A stretch of 64,000 nt of DNA from Acanthaster planci (taxonomy: Eukaryota; Echinodermata; Asteroidea; Valvatida; Acanthasteridae). The notes beneath the pieces were generated by a model that had not been told where the DNA came from, ran no database searches, and saw nothing but the letters and a program-made list of their open reading frames with translations. The DNA is taken from contig NW_019091367.1 of NCBI RefSeq assembly GCF_001949145.1, forward strand, positions 2,321,358 through 2,385,357, in the 5' to 3' direction. How positions within the stretch are numbered: the stretch's first letter is position 1; each line of letters starts with the position of its first letter. Shown piece by piece: positions 9,801 through 18,177 of the stretch. The translations under genes and the position numbers were made by a program.

Positions 9801-12402
9801 CTAATTTCTGGCTGTGCTGTACTGTCACAGTGAAATTGGCTAAGGTCAGAATGCAGTCAGTTGTTTCCATTTGCAGTTGTGATTGTTTTCGGTGGAATGA
9901 AGAAGTTTCTTGCGAACTGACCTTAATTTTCAACTTGACCTTCTTGGATTCGATACTAACTTTTGTTTTTCTGCCTCCTGCTGTTTTTGAAACATTCCAC
10001 AGGTTTTCTATGTTGACTACGGCAATTCCGAATGGGTGCCAGCGGCGGAGGTCCACGAGTTACAGCAGCAGTTTTTGCACCTGCCCCTACAAGCCGTCGA
10101 GTGTCGTTTGGTCGGAGCTAAGCCTCTGGCGTCCAACACAGAGGCCGGGGCTAGACTGCACGAGGCAGCAAGGTGGGTAAAGCTGGCCTGAGACCAGACT
10201 GACTCGGGCAGTGACCGAATTACTTGGCTGTGATAATGTACCTTCCCTCCGTGGAAGCCGCTGGCGAATGGTTGAATTTGTTTACCACATTACAACATTA
10301 TTCTGGGCCAAGTATTTTAGACGCGGCCAGATCATATCATATTCGTACCTGCCTTCATAGGTCCCCTTCTACAGACTACAGAGGGCACCATAGGCATCAC
10401 ATGTCTGCATGCACTGTTCATCGGTTTATAATTTGATGCCTACTTATACCAAGGAAGGTTGGGGACAGAAGAGGTCTGTTGCCAATCGGTGCGCTGGTTA
10501 TTGATTTAAAAAAGGAGAGGGTAGAATGCAGTACGTGAGAGTTTCTTACCTCAGGGGTTAACACGGCGACTGCTGCTGATGCATTCACAGAGCGCCCTCG
10601 TTGCCGAGTAAAGTACATGTGCTTGCATATTTATTAGCTTATGTTTAATTCTGTTGAGGTTTGAATACAGCAGCCACAAGACAACTGGTACCCCGGCACT
10701 GGCATGCAGTCGACTACTCCATCACGCCAGCTCCGAGTTATCCAGGCCAGTTCACTATGAGATAACTGGTACCTTGGCTCTGGCATGGAGCTGACCATTT
10801 CACCATGCCACCCATGAGTTATCCTGTACAAGATGATTAGGGGATGATGCATGCCTTGGCAATAGCTCACAAGTTTTCAATAATTATAATGCATTGGTTT
10901 TTGTTCGTAAAGCTACATGAAATAAAACAGACCAGTTGTTGAAATGACATTACTGCTGTTGCTTGTCACTATAGTGTTATTTTGACAGTGCAAACAACAG
11001 CCGTAGGAATTGAAGGCAACCGTGACAAAAATGATGTTCCCTAAAATGTCAAGGGTTTATTTCTAAAGCCACACTCGTGCCTTGCTGGAGTTTGTAATCC
11101 ATTCATTCACGAGTATACTTGTAGTGGCAAACTGCAGAACAACCACTGCTATGGACAGACTTGTAATTGGCTGTCAGCGAGTTAAAGTGGTTGAATAAAA
11201 ATCATAGCTAATGCGACATTTTTTTTGCACTGCATGGTAACATGAGTGTGCGGGGTTTTCCTGTCCCTCTGAAAGGTCCTCCCCCCGACCCACAAGAAAT
11301 GGCAGTAAGATTATCTTCTTCTCGTTGTGGCTTTCTTTGCTTCAGACAATGCTTTGAGGAGTTGGTTGCCAACAAGACGCTGGTGGCTCTTATCACTTAC
11401 GTGTAAGTTCATCTCCATCTTCCAATTCCAGTCCCATCTGGTACTACCTCCGTATTGAACTGGGCCCAATGTCACGTAGCTGCTTAGCGGTTAGCAGAAA
11501 AGTCATGCTTACTGTAGCAGGACAATTGGCTAACTTTAAGCACTACTTCATGGTGGGACTTGGCCTGGTCGTGCTTACAGTTGTGCACGCGTTGCCAACT
11601 TTTTCATCCAAGGCAAGCCTACCTTTTGCCGTGCCTACTGCTTACGGTCTCGATGAAATGCATGGATGCCTCTGTTAGGATAAAATTGTGTGCCTAGCAG
11701 CACCATGAGATTGGGCCCTTATTTCAGACTCACTATTTTCCTGCTGCCATGACCCTCTATAGTCCTGAATCACACAGCCTCAGAAACACATCTAGGGCCA
11801 GTTGTTTGGTACACTAGCTGGTGCTGTTCCTCTACCGTTATTCCTGGTTTTCCGTGGTGACGGTGGTCACGTGCATAGATTTGCCTGCAGTTTGGCATGC
11901 CCTCTCAATCACTTCTCTGTTGATTAAAAATTAGCATTGCTGAAATTGTAGCCGGTCAAATTCATTCCTTTTTAATAAAGGAACGGAATTACCATCTTAA
12001 CCCCTTCAAGCTGGGATTCTTTTGACTGCTGGGCTGTGGTATGCCCAGTATGCAAAGCTGTGTCCAGCAGCAGGCCCACATTGAAACCAGCAGCTGCTTG
12101 GTGAATAGACTGTATGTGTGGTGTGCACTAATGCTCACACAAAGCCGCGGCTGTGGACGGCTCCTGGTATGAAGGGGTTAAGGCATTGTTCCAGTCGTTT
12201 TTTCTTGTTCCCCCCCAACAGTACAGCCAATGGCACCCTGGAAGTGGAGCTGCACGACACCACTGGGAAATCAGATGTCAACATTGCCGAGGCCTTGATT
12301 GAGAATGAGCTGGCGGAGCGGGAGTGTCAAGCTCCGGTCACGCCCAACGGTGGGAGCAGCTCCGAGGCGAGTTCCGAGTGTTATTTGCTCACACCAGGTT
12401 GA
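784..12402 (+). CDS. TDRD12-like Tudor/CCCH protein, 5' partial; exons 784-849, 922-1046, 1644-1889, 2600-2692, 7759-7981, 8818-8965, 10003-10172, 11346-11402, 12222-12402
   Basis: All nine exons join with matching intron phases and AG/GT borders, giving about 435 residues to a TGA stop. Numbering from the Met at 785: residues about 16-55 resemble the end of an extended Tudor (eTud) domain; 64-145 are an acidic/polar linker; 154-173 form a zinc finger of the pattern C-x8-C-x5-C-x3-H; about 185-400 form a full eTud with FYVDYGN at 302-308. In animals, eTud proteins bind symmetrically dimethylated arginines on PIWI proteins in germ granules of the piRNA pathway. A CCCH finger just before an eTud is the C-terminal layout of TDRD12. 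TDRD12 has a DEAD/helicase region between its two Tudor domains, whereas here the first Tudor end is only about 80 residues from the finger, so orthology is uncertain. Upstream exons are probably before position 1. Sure of a Tudor/CCCH gene, less sure of the family member. Confidence 0.8.
922..1046 (+). CDS. Tudor gene exon: end of first extended Tudor domain
   Basis: The acceptor TTTTCCCCCAG ends at 921 and the donor AAG|GTAGGA follows 1046. The product contains LWEICINQELVNLGLASS, typical of the last strand and helix of the SN-like half of eTud domains (strand, then N-x-x-LV-x-x-GLA). It ends in a Pro-rich stretch that leads into the linker. Confidence 0.75.
1644..1889 (+). CDS. Tudor gene exon: inter-domain linker
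   Basis: The acceptor CCCTTTGGCAG ends at 1643 and the donor ATA|GTAAGT follows 1889. The exon encodes 81 full codons of polar, Asp/Gln/Ser-rich linker without a recognised domain. Phase matches both neighbours. Confidence 0.75.
2600..2692 (+). CDS. Tudor gene exon: CCCH zinc finger
   Basis: The acceptor CTTGTACAG ends at 2599 and the donor GAG|GTGAGT follows 2692. The peptide carries VCKFYSTGRVCYRGKQCPFD followed by H, which is C-x8-C-x5-C-x3-H. CCCH fingers often bind single-stranded RNA. TDRD12 has one with the same spacing just before its second Tudor domain. Confidence 0.85.
2693..7758 (+). other. Large Tudor gene intron
   Basis: This 5.1-kb intron separates the zinc-finger exon from the second eTud. 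It holds a 260-bp MITE at 3566-3825 and a coding-like stretch near 6133-6295 that may be an alternative exon. Otherwise it is AT-rich without recognised features. Confidence 0.65.
3566..3825. mobile_element. Non-autonomous inverted-repeat element (MITE), 260 bp
   Basis: The terminal inverted repeats are about 41 bp and nearly identical. The left arm begins GGGTCATTCCATGAGGTTGG and the right arm is its reverse complement, with about three mismatches. ATGT flanks both sides (562-565 and 826-829 of the 3 kb block), suggesting a 4-bp target duplication. There is no coding capacity, and the superfamily is not identified. Confidence 0.75.
7759..7981 (+). CDS. Tudor gene exon: start of second extended Tudor domain
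   Basis: The acceptor TTTCTTGCTGCAG ends at 7758 and the donor AA|GTAGGT follows 7981. The peptide contains GSIVALEVTALHSAFHFWAQ, the usual opening strands of an eTud SN-like half (hydrophobic VxVT, then a short loop and HFW-x-Q), followed by an acidic helix. Confidence 0.85.
8818..8965 (+). CDS. Tudor gene exon: helix and first Tudor strands
   Basis: The acceptor TCTTCTTACAG ends at 8817 and the donor CAG|GTACTG follows 8965. The product carries a helix (QLYSNWKHRQ) and then EMVCCLSPQDHRYYRARVIE, the first strands of the Tudor barrel with the YYRA motif that supplies cage aromatics in this family. Confidence 0.88.
9704..9771. repeat. 68-bp short inverted-end repeat, copy 1
   Basis: This short repeat runs from AAACCCTAACCCCCTAGGGT to TATTAGGGTTAA and has a second diverged copy at 20706-20773. 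The ends are inverted (CCCTAA / TTAGGG). It lies in a Tudor gene intron. Confidence 0.6.
10003..10172 (+). CDS. Tudor gene exon: Tudor core with aromatic cage
   Basis: The acceptor ACATTCCACAG ends at 10002 and the donor AAG|GTGGGT follows 10172. It encodes VFYVDYGNSEWVPAAEVHEL and then LPLQAVECRL, the most diagnostic part of a Tudor/eTud domain. The Asp-Tyr-Gly-Asn is intact, including the Asn that contacts dimethylarginine in characterised eTud domains. Confidence 0.92.
11346..11402 (+). CDS. Tudor gene exon: SN-like strand
   Basis: This 57-bp exon has the acceptor TTTGCTTCAG and the donor GT|GTAAGT. It encodes CFEELVANKTLVALITYV, the helix and strand that follow the Tudor core in eTud folds. 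Phases match both neighbours. Confidence 0.85.
11462..11719. mobile_element. MITE with GGGCCCAAT ends, about 258 bp
   Basis: The left end GGGCCCAATGTCACGTAGCT pairs imperfectly with the reverse complement of the right end, GGGCCCAATCTCATGGTGCT. It lies in the last Tudor intron. It resembles the 17791-18036 element at its termini (GGSCCAAT then GCTGCT), suggesting one related family. Confidence 0.65.
11997..12181. mobile_element. piggyBac-like MITE with TTAA target sites
   Basis: The element begins TTAACCCCTTCAAGCTGGGA and ends GGTATGAAGGGGTTAA, so both ends carry TTAA next to inverted CCCCTTCA. TTAA duplication with C-rich ends is the hallmark of piggyBac insertion. It is 185 bp, non-coding, and ends about 40 bp before the terminal Tudor exon. 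Confidence 0.65.
12222..12402 (+). CDS. Tudor gene terminal exon
   Basis: The acceptor CCCCCCAACAG ends at 12221. The peptide continues the SN-like half (NGTLEVELHDTTGKSDVNIA), then a helix with NELAERE and a Ser/Gly-rich tail, and ends with TGA at 12400-12402. A CAG|GT at 12397-12400 overlaps the stop and could be a poor donor to further exons, but it does not fit the donor consensus and none is recognisable downstream. Confidence 0.82.
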
Positions 12403-13224
12403 TGGACATGCTGGCTTTGGGCATTCTAAGCCCTCTTAAAATTTGTTTTTAATTTGGTTTTTGGTTTTTTTTTAATCAAACCGGTAATGTGTCAACAGGG
12501 TCAACATGAAGCGAATGTTCAAAGCTGGCTTTTTTTTCTGTAAAAAGTAATTTTGTTTACAAAAGTCTTTGAGAAGGTTTGGCTATTTGGATGCCAAGAA
12601 GATCACATAACTTCCACAGCCACTCCCCCCCCCACGAAAAAAAACCAAGAATCAACAGTGGCCATTTGCATTTTTTATTTTCATTTTAACATATTCACCG
12701 AGATAGGTGGAAGAGTTTGTTTCATTTGAAGATTACATTGAATGTTAACTAGTAATCAGTTCATGCAACTTCCATGTAACGGATGTACAGAGTAAAGACA
12801 CTGGTAAGATTTATGCATGACTCTTGTTTTAATGTTTGTATTTGTTTTATTGAAAGGATTTTATTATAGGTTTTTTTTGTTTTCACGTTGCAAACAAAGC
12901 CAACTTCTGAAAATGTCCACAGAAGGGACAGTGCTATCTTTTATGTGTAAACAGTGCCAAAGATTTTTGCCACGAAATTTGTGCCTTTTCTTAAGCCACC
13001 AGTTTTACATGCTTGATTTTTTTAAAGGCTTTTCTGTATATCTCACATATTTTTATGCATCAGCAAAAGTATTCTGATGTTATTAAATTAAGTTTCCTAG
13101 AAGCATTGCCTCTGGTGTGTTCATTTTGGTTTTGACTGTATTCCCTTTAGGAAATTTTGTGGGAATAGAAAAGTGAGCTTGGAAAGAAAACCTGTTTTTT
13201 TCTCTTGTCAACCAGACTGTTTCA

Positions 13225-13230
13225 AATAAA
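13225..13230 (+). terminator. Poly(A) signal of the Tudor gene
   Basis: AATAAA lies about 820 bp after the stop codon. The AT-rich interval 12403-13230 has no coding character and is taken as the 3' UTR. Confidence 0.55.
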
Positions 13231-13544
13231 ATGTATATTATCCAGAAATAGCCTGTTAAAACTGATGCCTTTAAATTATAGCCAAAACTGGTTCTTTTTC
13301 CTGTCCAGTATATCTGTTAAGTAAAGATTTGAGTACCTCATCATCATGCTGAGTTCTTGACCAATCAAAATTGGTTCTTGACCAATCAAAATTGCCACAA
13401 GAACATCACCAGTCAGAAATGATGACACTGTTTTTGGTTAAAGAGATTTGAAATACATCCAGTGCAGACTTGTCTTCATTAGTTGCTGGTGCAATTGACC
13501 GCGATACTTGCTGATGTGCCAGATTTGTTCCAGCCGGTTGATCC

Positions 13545-13640
13545 CCAGAAGGCTTGGTGGTCAGAGTGAGTTGGCCGTCTGCACTGTTTCAAGTAATCAA
13601 GAGGTCATTGGTTCAAATCCCATACAATCATGTTTGTTTC
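13545..13640 (+). repeat. tRNA-like SINE head (fragment)
   Basis: The stretch has an A-box-like TGGTGGTCAGAGTG and a B-box-like GGTTCAAATCCC at tRNA spacing. It sits just upstream of a second tRNA-derived SINE. No cloverleaf good enough for a functional tRNA was seen. Confidence 0.4.
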
Positions 13641-13692
13641 ATGCTGCCCAAAAGGACTATTAAGCACATGGGGCTTACTACTGCATTACATA

Positions 13693-13968
13693 GGGCGTCG
13701 GAGTGGCGTAGCGCTTCTTTCCTTGCCTTCTACCCATGCAGCGTGGGTTCGATTCCTGAATGAGTCTTCATGTGGATAGGGTTTTCAGTCCCTACCTGAT
13801 GCCGTGGGTTGTACCCAGATTACTTCTCTGGGGCTTTCGTCCCACCTCTTTTCATTGTCTCCTCTCTACAGGTTTCTTCAGGCTTGCAAGCTACAGTGCC
13901 TACCAGTAGGGTGCTTTTGAGGAATCCTCGATGTCATTACCAGAAATGTTAATAATAAATAAATAACA
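13693..13968 (+). repeat. tRNA-derived SINE, copy 1
   Basis: The head has an A box (TGGCGTAGCGC) and a B box (GGTTCGATTCC). A conserved body follows with TGTGGATAGGGTTTTCAGTC and TCTGGGGCTTTCGTCCCACC, and an AATAAATAAATAA tail. The same body occurs at 22225-22565. The shared central domain identifies a SINE family that I do not name. Confidence 0.75.
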
Positions 13969-14917
13969 CTGGTGTGAAGGGTGAAGGCAATATGAAACAT
14001 TGTTCATGGTTGACACTGTCACAAATGTAACAATACGGGGGAAATGTTACAAATCAGCCCTCTTTTTTTAATCCTTGTATCCAAGTAGTGCCAGTTTATA
14101 CTCATTCAAGGGGTCCATTCTGTATATGCCATACACACCGAGGAAAAGTGTTCAGTTTTTTTTCCTCATGAAATGCACACCAAGGGTTGCCTACAGCAAG
14201 GGAATTGTTGATGAGTAAGATTTGAATCTTTGTATGGTGATGACTGAAGACTCCACAATACAAAAATATTGGTGAATTTCAAGGGGTACATTTTCACGAG
14301 AATGTCTTGGATTTGTGAACTCATTCCGTAATTGACATCCAATTTTTTTCGAAAAACTCCAGAGGAGAAAATTAAGAGAGAAAAAAACTCTAGCTAAGAG
14401 GACACAATCACCACTGAGTACAAAGGGCTGGAATTTAGAAGAGATGAACTATAAAAGTAGAGGGAGCACACTTTGGGAAGAATTCTGTACGCCATACATG
14501 CACCAGCAGGAAATGAGTGGGGGCATTAGAGGGCGCTCTTCATCAAATACGCTGACCGGTATAGCGTGGCACACACTGCAAAGTGGAGGCATTTGTACAT
14601 TGTACATTATGTAATAAATCATGTGTGACACTTTTCAGTCTTGGAGTAAATTAGTATGCCGTGAATTATTGCTGGGTGGGTGAGATCAGCACTGCACAAA
14701 GGGTTCAGTTATGCAAGTACGTGATCCTCAGATAGGGTTTCCTTAGTTTGACAGCTATTGGTCTGTCGGGTTGTTCTTGTAAGTTGTTGCTGGTAGTTTC
14801 ATATACATGTAATGTTTCAAGTGAAATCGTTCTGTAATATTCATTGTGTATGGCACCTGTTCAGTAAAATTGACTAATTCTGTTCTTATTTTTCTTCACA
14901 GAATTTTAACAAACGAA

Positions 14918-15355
14918 GTGGCTATCGTTACGGCAGCCGTAACGTGTCTCCCATTTTCTATCGTTACAGCGCTGAACTACGCAAGTGCGATGACATAGCT
15001 GATCATCACGACGATTTATGTATTTCAAAATTACTTGGATCGCTGAACGCGTGCGGCGGAGTGGTCAAGGTGGAATGTTTGGAACCACTGGTGTGTGAGT
15101 TCGAATCTGCGCTGGACCATTTTATGTTTTTCGCCTAAATTTCATGTTTTATACCATAATTGTTTTTTTTATGTTGGTTTCTAATTGTATAGGCCTAAGC
15201 AGGAATCTTTTTTCTTTTCTCATCGGAGGCTTTGGAGGATTTTTTTAAAAGGGAAATAAAGGCCGAAATCTGCCAAAGTTGGCACGCTTGCGCAGTTGCA
15301 GTGCCGTAACAATAGAAAATGGGAGATGCGTTACAGCTGCCGTAACAACAGCCAC
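14918..15355. mobile_element. Inverted-repeat element enclosing a tRNA-like segment, 438 bp
   Basis: Imperfect terminal inverted repeats of about 75 bp run inward from GTGGCTATCGTTACGGCAGC and its counterpart at the right end. Each arm includes the near-palindrome GTTACGGCAGCCGTAAC and CTCCCATTTTCTAT. Between the arms, 15048-15120 has A-box (GTGGTCAAGGTGG) and B-box (GAGTTCGAATC) elements. The T-stem pairs poorly, so it is probably a decayed SINE or tRNA pseudogene rather than a tRNA gene. Confidence 0.7.
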
Positions 15356-17787
15356 GGTGTGTAAAAATATTCTGCAAAGAACTGATGGTGTTTTAAGAAA
15401 ATGTCTTTGAAAATAGAAGACACGGTCCCACATGTAAAGCCTAAATAACTTTGTATACAGCACCGTAACCGGAGTATTCATTTCATGATCATTAGGTACG
15501 TCCAAAGTGATGCAATCCACAGTGACTATATTTATATTTCTTGGTACTTCTCCTGCCAATAATGCTGACATCAATTGGATTCCACCACCATTTACTTTAG
15601 TCTTCAAAGAGTTCATATCCTGTGGTGCTTCTCAATTTCCATGGTAACAATCGACCCACATAACCTGCAAGTCTGAACCTCCGCCCAGATAACACAGAGA
15701 CCATTGCCAGATAAGACTAAAGTCCCACATGTGCAGCCCAGCCCAGAAACAAAAGGATTATAGGTCCACAAGTCTGACCTCCACATCATCAATCTTGGAA
15801 TGTTAATACTTGTGGCTAATTCCCCTCACCCTACTGGAACAAAAGGGAGTTTTATGGTAGACTCTGCCCTCTCCAGAATAGCACTACATTGCTATAATAA
15901 TGGTTTCCTCATTAAAAATGTGGGAAAAGTCTTATCCAGAACATATTTTCATGTCTCACTCCCCCCCCCCCAATTTCTTTCTAATGAGTTGGGTAAAGAA
16001 CAACCTTGAAAGAAGACTACATGTTTCAACTCACTCTACATACTGGAGAGTCATTGTTCAAATATGTGAGGTTGTTAAAAAGCTGTTGTGGTTTCAACAC
16101 AGCTTGGGAATGCTATCTGTCTGGGATGACCTTTTTAAACTTCATAACATTGTCATCACATTGAATTTCTTTTTAGAAAAAGGTTGTGCCTTTCCTTTTT
16201 TCAACGACATTTGTTATTTGTTGAGCATCAGTGGAAGAAAGGATGGTAATAAGTATTCATTAGAAAATATGTACAGTGACTAATACTATTTTCCTCACTT
16301 GACAATTACTGGCCATGCAAGTTGGACTATTCATGTCTTCCATTTTCATTAAAAAAAAGGCTAACAAAAGTGACAGGAATGTGTATTTCTAACAGGAATG
16401 TTGGAATTTTGTAAATTTCTGTTCTTACACAGGTCACATTTGTATAGGCCTACCAGTACATATTTTATAAGTAGTCAAATAACAGATCATTTGTCTGCAT
16501 TGTGCATACTTTCCCTGAAGCCTGAGGAGATCGAAAGCCATTTTATTTTATTTTCACTCAAATATTTGGTGTATAAAAAAAGCATGTGTCATGGCAATAC
16601 ATGTTATATCACGTTGCCTTTCATTGGCCTCAGACTGGAGGGGGGGAATAGGGCATATAACCCCTCCCCGTTCTGAATTTTGGACGAGGGGATGGGATAT
16701 CTTTTTTCCTCCCCAATTAAGTATTGTTTAAAAAAGATACAGGAGGGCAGGAGCCATGATCATTAAACTGTAAATACATGTAAAATTACTAGTAAAAATG
16801 CTGTAAAGTGCTTCCAATAAAAACATTTAGGGTCCCCCTTAATTTAAAAATCCTCAAGTCTCCACCCACCTGCTCCCACTTGTTATTTTTTTTTTTAAAC
16901 CAGTGTTTTTAAGGAAATGTTTCTTGTGACAAAACCACATAAGTGTAATCATGGAAGAAGGCTGTATACTAAGCAAAAAAGTCTTGCAATCTTTTTTCTT
17001 CTTCATCCAAGATTAATATTCCCCCAAAAGTCATTTTCAAATGGTTTTGTCTTGATATATTGCACTTGGATGCGCTTCACAACATTTACACCCAGAATAC
17101 ATAGCAGTGTCTTCCTTACAAAAAAATTAAAATACAAATCCTGAACTCTACTGCCCCAGATTGTGGTTGGACAACCAACTTCCAAGATGATCCCTCCTGC
17201 CCCACTGACAAGCACTCACCAACCCTGCATACCACACCGGTAAAACAAATTCCATTCCTCTGATGATTATGTGAGGGCTTGGGTCAACCACCCTACCGAA
17301 AAGACATGATGTAGTGCCTTGCAGGATATTGTCACACAAGACCACTTGAGGAGTCGGCAAAAACAACAGGACAGGGTCCTTGCTAGTAGGACCACACTAG
17401 CTGTAACACTAGCCTGTGGCTTATTTAAGAAAAAGAGAACTAGCCTATTTGCAGTGGCATAATGATTGGTTTCATTTCGTTTTTAAACAAATTTCAAAAA
17501 TAAAAGCTATGCGATTTGTCTTGTATAATTCTTGATAAACAGTGACAAGACTAAAAGGTACTTAACTAACTGTATGAATAGAGTAATTTGGAATGTCTGC
17601 TAAGACTGCAGTGATGGATCAAAGTTCAATGTACATTCAAATTTCATTCACAGAACATCAGCATGGCATGCAATCATTTCCCTAGTAAGTGGGAAAAGAT
17701 CTACAGGTGGTCTTTTATCCTTCCAGCCATATCTGTGGAAGTAATCAATCAGGTGAGGTAATGAACACTGAGGGCTCTTGGGTCAGC

Positions 17788-18039
17788 TCAGGGGCCAATT
17801 TCTTAGAGCTGCTTAAGCACAAAATTTGCTTATGTGCAAAAAAAATTGCTTAAAAAACAAAGTTTACCAGCTCAAAATCTATGTGATTGTCATCATGCTA
17901 ACCAAAAGACAGGTGAATACCATTCCAAAACAATATGTACATTACATGGAGTTCTGGCTGGTAACCTGATTTGTCAAACAAGGTTTTTTCATGCTTAAGC
18001 AAATTTTGTGCTTAGCAGCACTATGAAATTGGCCCCTGA
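17788..18039. mobile_element. MITE with TCAGGGGCCAATT ends, about 250 bp
   Basis: The left end TCAGGGGCCAATTTCTTAGA continues GCTGCTTAAGCACAAAATTT. The right end is the inverted counterpart, with GCTTAAGCAAATTTTGTGCT before ATTGGCCCCTGA. Arms are about 50 bp and non-coding. Confidence 0.7.
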
Positions 18040-18105
18040 TCTGTGCTGGAGACTGGGGGATGTACATGTATTTGTACATGTCCCCAACGAGTGTTACTTT
18101 TATTT

Positions 18106-18177
18106 GAGTTTTGAGTTGACCCTTCGACTTGAAACTTAAAAATTCAACTTGAAACTCAAAAAGTCAACTCAAAACTC
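18106..18177. repeat. Hairpin with 15-bp perfect arms
   Basis: GAGTTTTGAGTTGAC at 18106-18120 is exactly inverted at 18163-18177. The loop carries further diverged AACTTGAAACT repeats, so this is a short repeat array that can fold back. Confidence 0.6.

Noticed and set aside
15048-15120. Functional tRNA gene (Ser/Leu-like)
   Set aside because: Box elements are present, but the T-stem mispairs and no convincing acceptor stem forms. It lies inside an inverted-repeat element.
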